DNA of 8,253 bases. Source: Vallitaleaceae bacterium. Its GTDB lineage: Bacteria > Bacillota > Clostridia > Lachnospirales > Vallitaleaceae. The notes under the pieces were generated by a model. The model saw nothing but the letters and a program-made list of their open reading frames with translations, was not told the origin of the DNA and searched no databases. Of the stretch, positions 6,152 through 8,253 are shown in pieces. The stretch covers positions 1-8,253 of the forward strand of contig JAQICP010000195.1 of assembly GCA_027858555.1 (NCBI GenBank). Reading direction: 5' to 3'. The first letter of the stretch is position 1, and each line of letters starts with the position of its first letter. Made by a program: the position numbers and the translations under genes.

Positions 6152-8107
6152 CTATATCTCTTTTATCATATTGATGAATGTTTCTTCATCTATTATCTGT
6201 ATCCCTAAGGCTTTCGCCTTTATATTCTTAGAAGAATTAGATAGCATATCGTTGTTGATCAAGTAATCCGTATTAGAGGAAACTGCCGAGGCCACTTTCC
6301 CGCCAAGACCTTCAATGGTCTCTTGCAATGCTTTTCTATTATCATAGACATTCAGACTTCCCGTAATCACAAATGTCTTATCTTGCAGTATAGCTACATC
6401 ATTTGAATTGCTTGGTTTAATAAATATGAGTATACCCTCGAGCTTATTAATCTCAAGTCTATTCTCTTCTTTTTTAAAATATTCAACCAAGGACTTGGCT
6501 ATGACTTCACCAATTGTATTAATTGTAACTAGATAATCGGCGTTCGCTTCCATCAACGCTTTCAAGTCAAAATCAAATCTTTTTGCCAATAGCTTTGCAT
6601 TGCTTAAACCTACATTGCTAATGCCAAGGGCATAGATAAAATTCGCTAGACTCACCTTTTTAGATATCTGAATAGCTTTTATTAGATTCTCATAGGATTT
6701 CTCACCAAAACTATCCATAGTGACAATCTGATCCTTATATTGTTCGATTGCATATATATCTGAAGATTTACTAATGAAGCCTTGTTGGATAAACTTTTCT
6801 AATGTTGCCTCGGATAAACCATCGATATTCATAGCATCTCTAGAAACAAAGTGGCTTAAAGACTTAATCATCTTAGCTGGGCATTCTATGTTAACACATA
6901 CCAGATTCTTCACATCCGCATTTTGTCTTATTTCTGTCTTTTTATTACAAACTGGACATACACTAGGTATGATTATATTATTGCTCTTTGTTTCGTTGAA
7001 GGCTATCTGTGGAATAATCATATTGGCTTTATAGACACCAATGATATCCCCGATACCTAACTCTAGTGCTTCAATAATGCTGATGTTATGGAGGCTAGCT
7101 CTTGCTACAGTGGTGCATTCCAACTCAACTGGTTCAAAGATCCCTATTGGATTAATTAGACCTGTCCTTGAAGCACGCCACTGAATATCAATTCAAGTTG
7201 TCGTGCTAATCTCATCTTCCCATTTGAAAGCTATGGCATCTTTTGGAAACTTAGATGTGCGACCAAGACTTCTGGCGTACTGGGTATCGTCATATATGAG
7301 CACCAATCCATCTGATCCAAAATCATTAGTTACTATCTGACTTTGAAACTTAGCCACAGTGTCAACTACTGTGGCAGCTGTGACCTTCTTATAGGCAACA
7401 CATTCGAATCCAAGTGACGTTAGTCTACTTAGTTGCTCACTTTTTAATGTGAATGTTTCTCCAATCATCTCTACCATCTGAAATGCCATGAATCTCACAT
7501 GTCTACTAGCAGTAACCTCATTGTTCAATTGTCTAACAGTACCTGAACATAGATTTCTAGGATTCTTGTACTGTTCCTCTAGTGGTAGTTCAGCATTTAA
7601 TTTATTAAAATCAGAGTAGTTGATAACAGCTTCTCCTCTGACGACTAATCTTTCTGTATAGGCTATGGTTAAAGGTACGTTATCAAAAACTCTGGCATTG
7701 TTAGTAATGACCTCACCTATTTCGCCATTACCTCTTGTAATGGCTTTTGTTAAGACACCACCTTCATAGGTTAACACGATGGTAAGTCCATCTAATTTCC
7801 ACGATAACAACCCACTTGCAGGTTCTAAAAAATCTACAAGTGCCTGAACATCTTTTGTCTTATCAAGGGATAACATAGGTTGATCATGTGCCTCTTTTGG
7901 CAAATCACTAAGCACCTGATAACCCACTTTTTGTGTGGGACTATTAGAAAAAGCAACTCCCTCTTTAGCTTCTAGAGCCACCAGTTCATCATAGAGCGCA
8001 TCATAATTAAAATTGCTCATGATTTCAGAGCCATCCTGATAATACACTTTAGATGCTCGATCTAGTATCGCTATCAATTCTTTTATTCGTTCAATATTAT
8101 TATTCAT
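6152..8107 (-). pseudogene. ligA: NAD-dependent DNA ligase LigA, interrupted by an in-frame TGA
   Basis: LigA seals nicks in duplex DNA during replication and repair using NAD+. The frame is 652 codons including the stop, close to normal LigA length. Domain Ia spans about 1-65, with Tyr22, Asn32, Tyr35 and Asp36. The nucleotidyltransferase domain follows, with KLDG at 104-107 (Lys104 takes AMP) and NPRNLCSGTVRQLNN (182-196). Codon 305 (7193-7195) is TGA, at the entry to the OB fold. In the same frame beyond it follow IQWRASRTGLINP, a zinc finger (Cys384/387/404/409), helix-hairpin-helix repeats (about 425-540) and a BRCT domain (about 575-651). The 304-residue product could at best be adenylated but not ligate. 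At the stop, relatives have Leu (TTA to TGA is one change). The ATG at 8105-8107 follows GAGGAT (8112-8117). Because LigA is normally essential, either another ligase exists, the stop is an error, or it is read through. Confidence 0.9.
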
Positions 8108-8138
8108 ATGTATCCTCGCTTATGCTTAGTCAATTCAT

Positions 8139-8167
8139 ATTATAACCTAAGGGGTATGGGGTGACAA
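8139..8167 (-). promoter_or_regulatory. Sigma-A-type promoter of the ligA-peptidase operon
   Basis: On the minus strand TTGTCA (8167-8162), a 17-base spacer and a perfect TATAAT (8144-8139) form a good vegetative promoter. Transcription would start near 8132, giving a leader of about 25 bases before the ligA ATG. Upstream, ATATCCC occurs twice on the plus strand (8193-8199 and 8204-8210), 11 bases apart; this is too short to call an operator. I see no gene in 8168-8253. Confidence 0.8.
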
Positions 8168-8253
8168 GAAGAAAGGGTCCCTAAAACTATTCATATCCCC
8201 TCTATATCCCATAGATATCAAACATCATAATCATATTCTTGGTACTCACTTTA

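Noticed and set aside
7193..7195. TGA in ligA read as selenocysteine
   Set aside because: LigA is not a selenoprotein family, the position aligns with Leu rather than Cys, and no convincing stem-loop follows immediately.

Overview
The window is low-GC DNA from a Gram-positive anaerobe of the Clostridia, most likely Lachnospirales-like. The grounds are strong AGGAGG-type ribosome binding sites, an S-box (SAM-I) leader, a LigA that resembles the Lachnospiraceae form, and a ferredoxin-dependent sulfur pathway typical of strict anaerobes. The taxonomic placement is inferred; no rRNA or other marker is present.

Left part (1-3412): msrA (262-735, plus strand) faces a minus-strand cluster that reads from right to left. 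The cluster consists of a sigma-A-type promoter (3384-3412), a SAM-I riboswitch (3262-3365) with a rho-independent terminator (3236-3261), a DUF39 homocysteine biosynthesis protein (2037-3200), a NIL-domain two-cluster ferredoxin (1636-2037, overlapping its neighbour by one base) and a UPF0280/COG2122 ApbE-like protein (766-1530). These three families are the set implicated in direct sulfuration of aspartate semialdehyde to homocysteine in methanogens and some anaerobic bacteria. A SAM-sensing leader in front of them fits methionine feedback on homocysteine supply. MsrA, which repairs oxidised methionine, is a thematic neighbour but is not in the operon.

Right part (3465-8253, all minus strand): a promoter (8139-8167) drives ligA (6152-8107), closely followed by a family M32 carboxypeptidase (4642-6141). 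Both genes are full length and carry their diagnostic motifs, yet each is cut by a single in-frame stop codon (TGA in ligA, TAG in the peptidase). A membrane-anchored alpha/beta-hydrolase of the PHB-depolymerase/feruloyl-esterase type (3465-4358) lies downstream.

The most unusual object is the 283-base gap between the peptidase and the esterase. Almost all of it (4372-4622) is a degenerate heptanucleotide array of about 35 units, consensus CTTTCTG on the plus strand and CAGAAAG on the esterase mRNA strand. Its central 28 units stay in exact 7-base register from 4411 to 4606, and it stops two bases before the esterase ribosome binding site.
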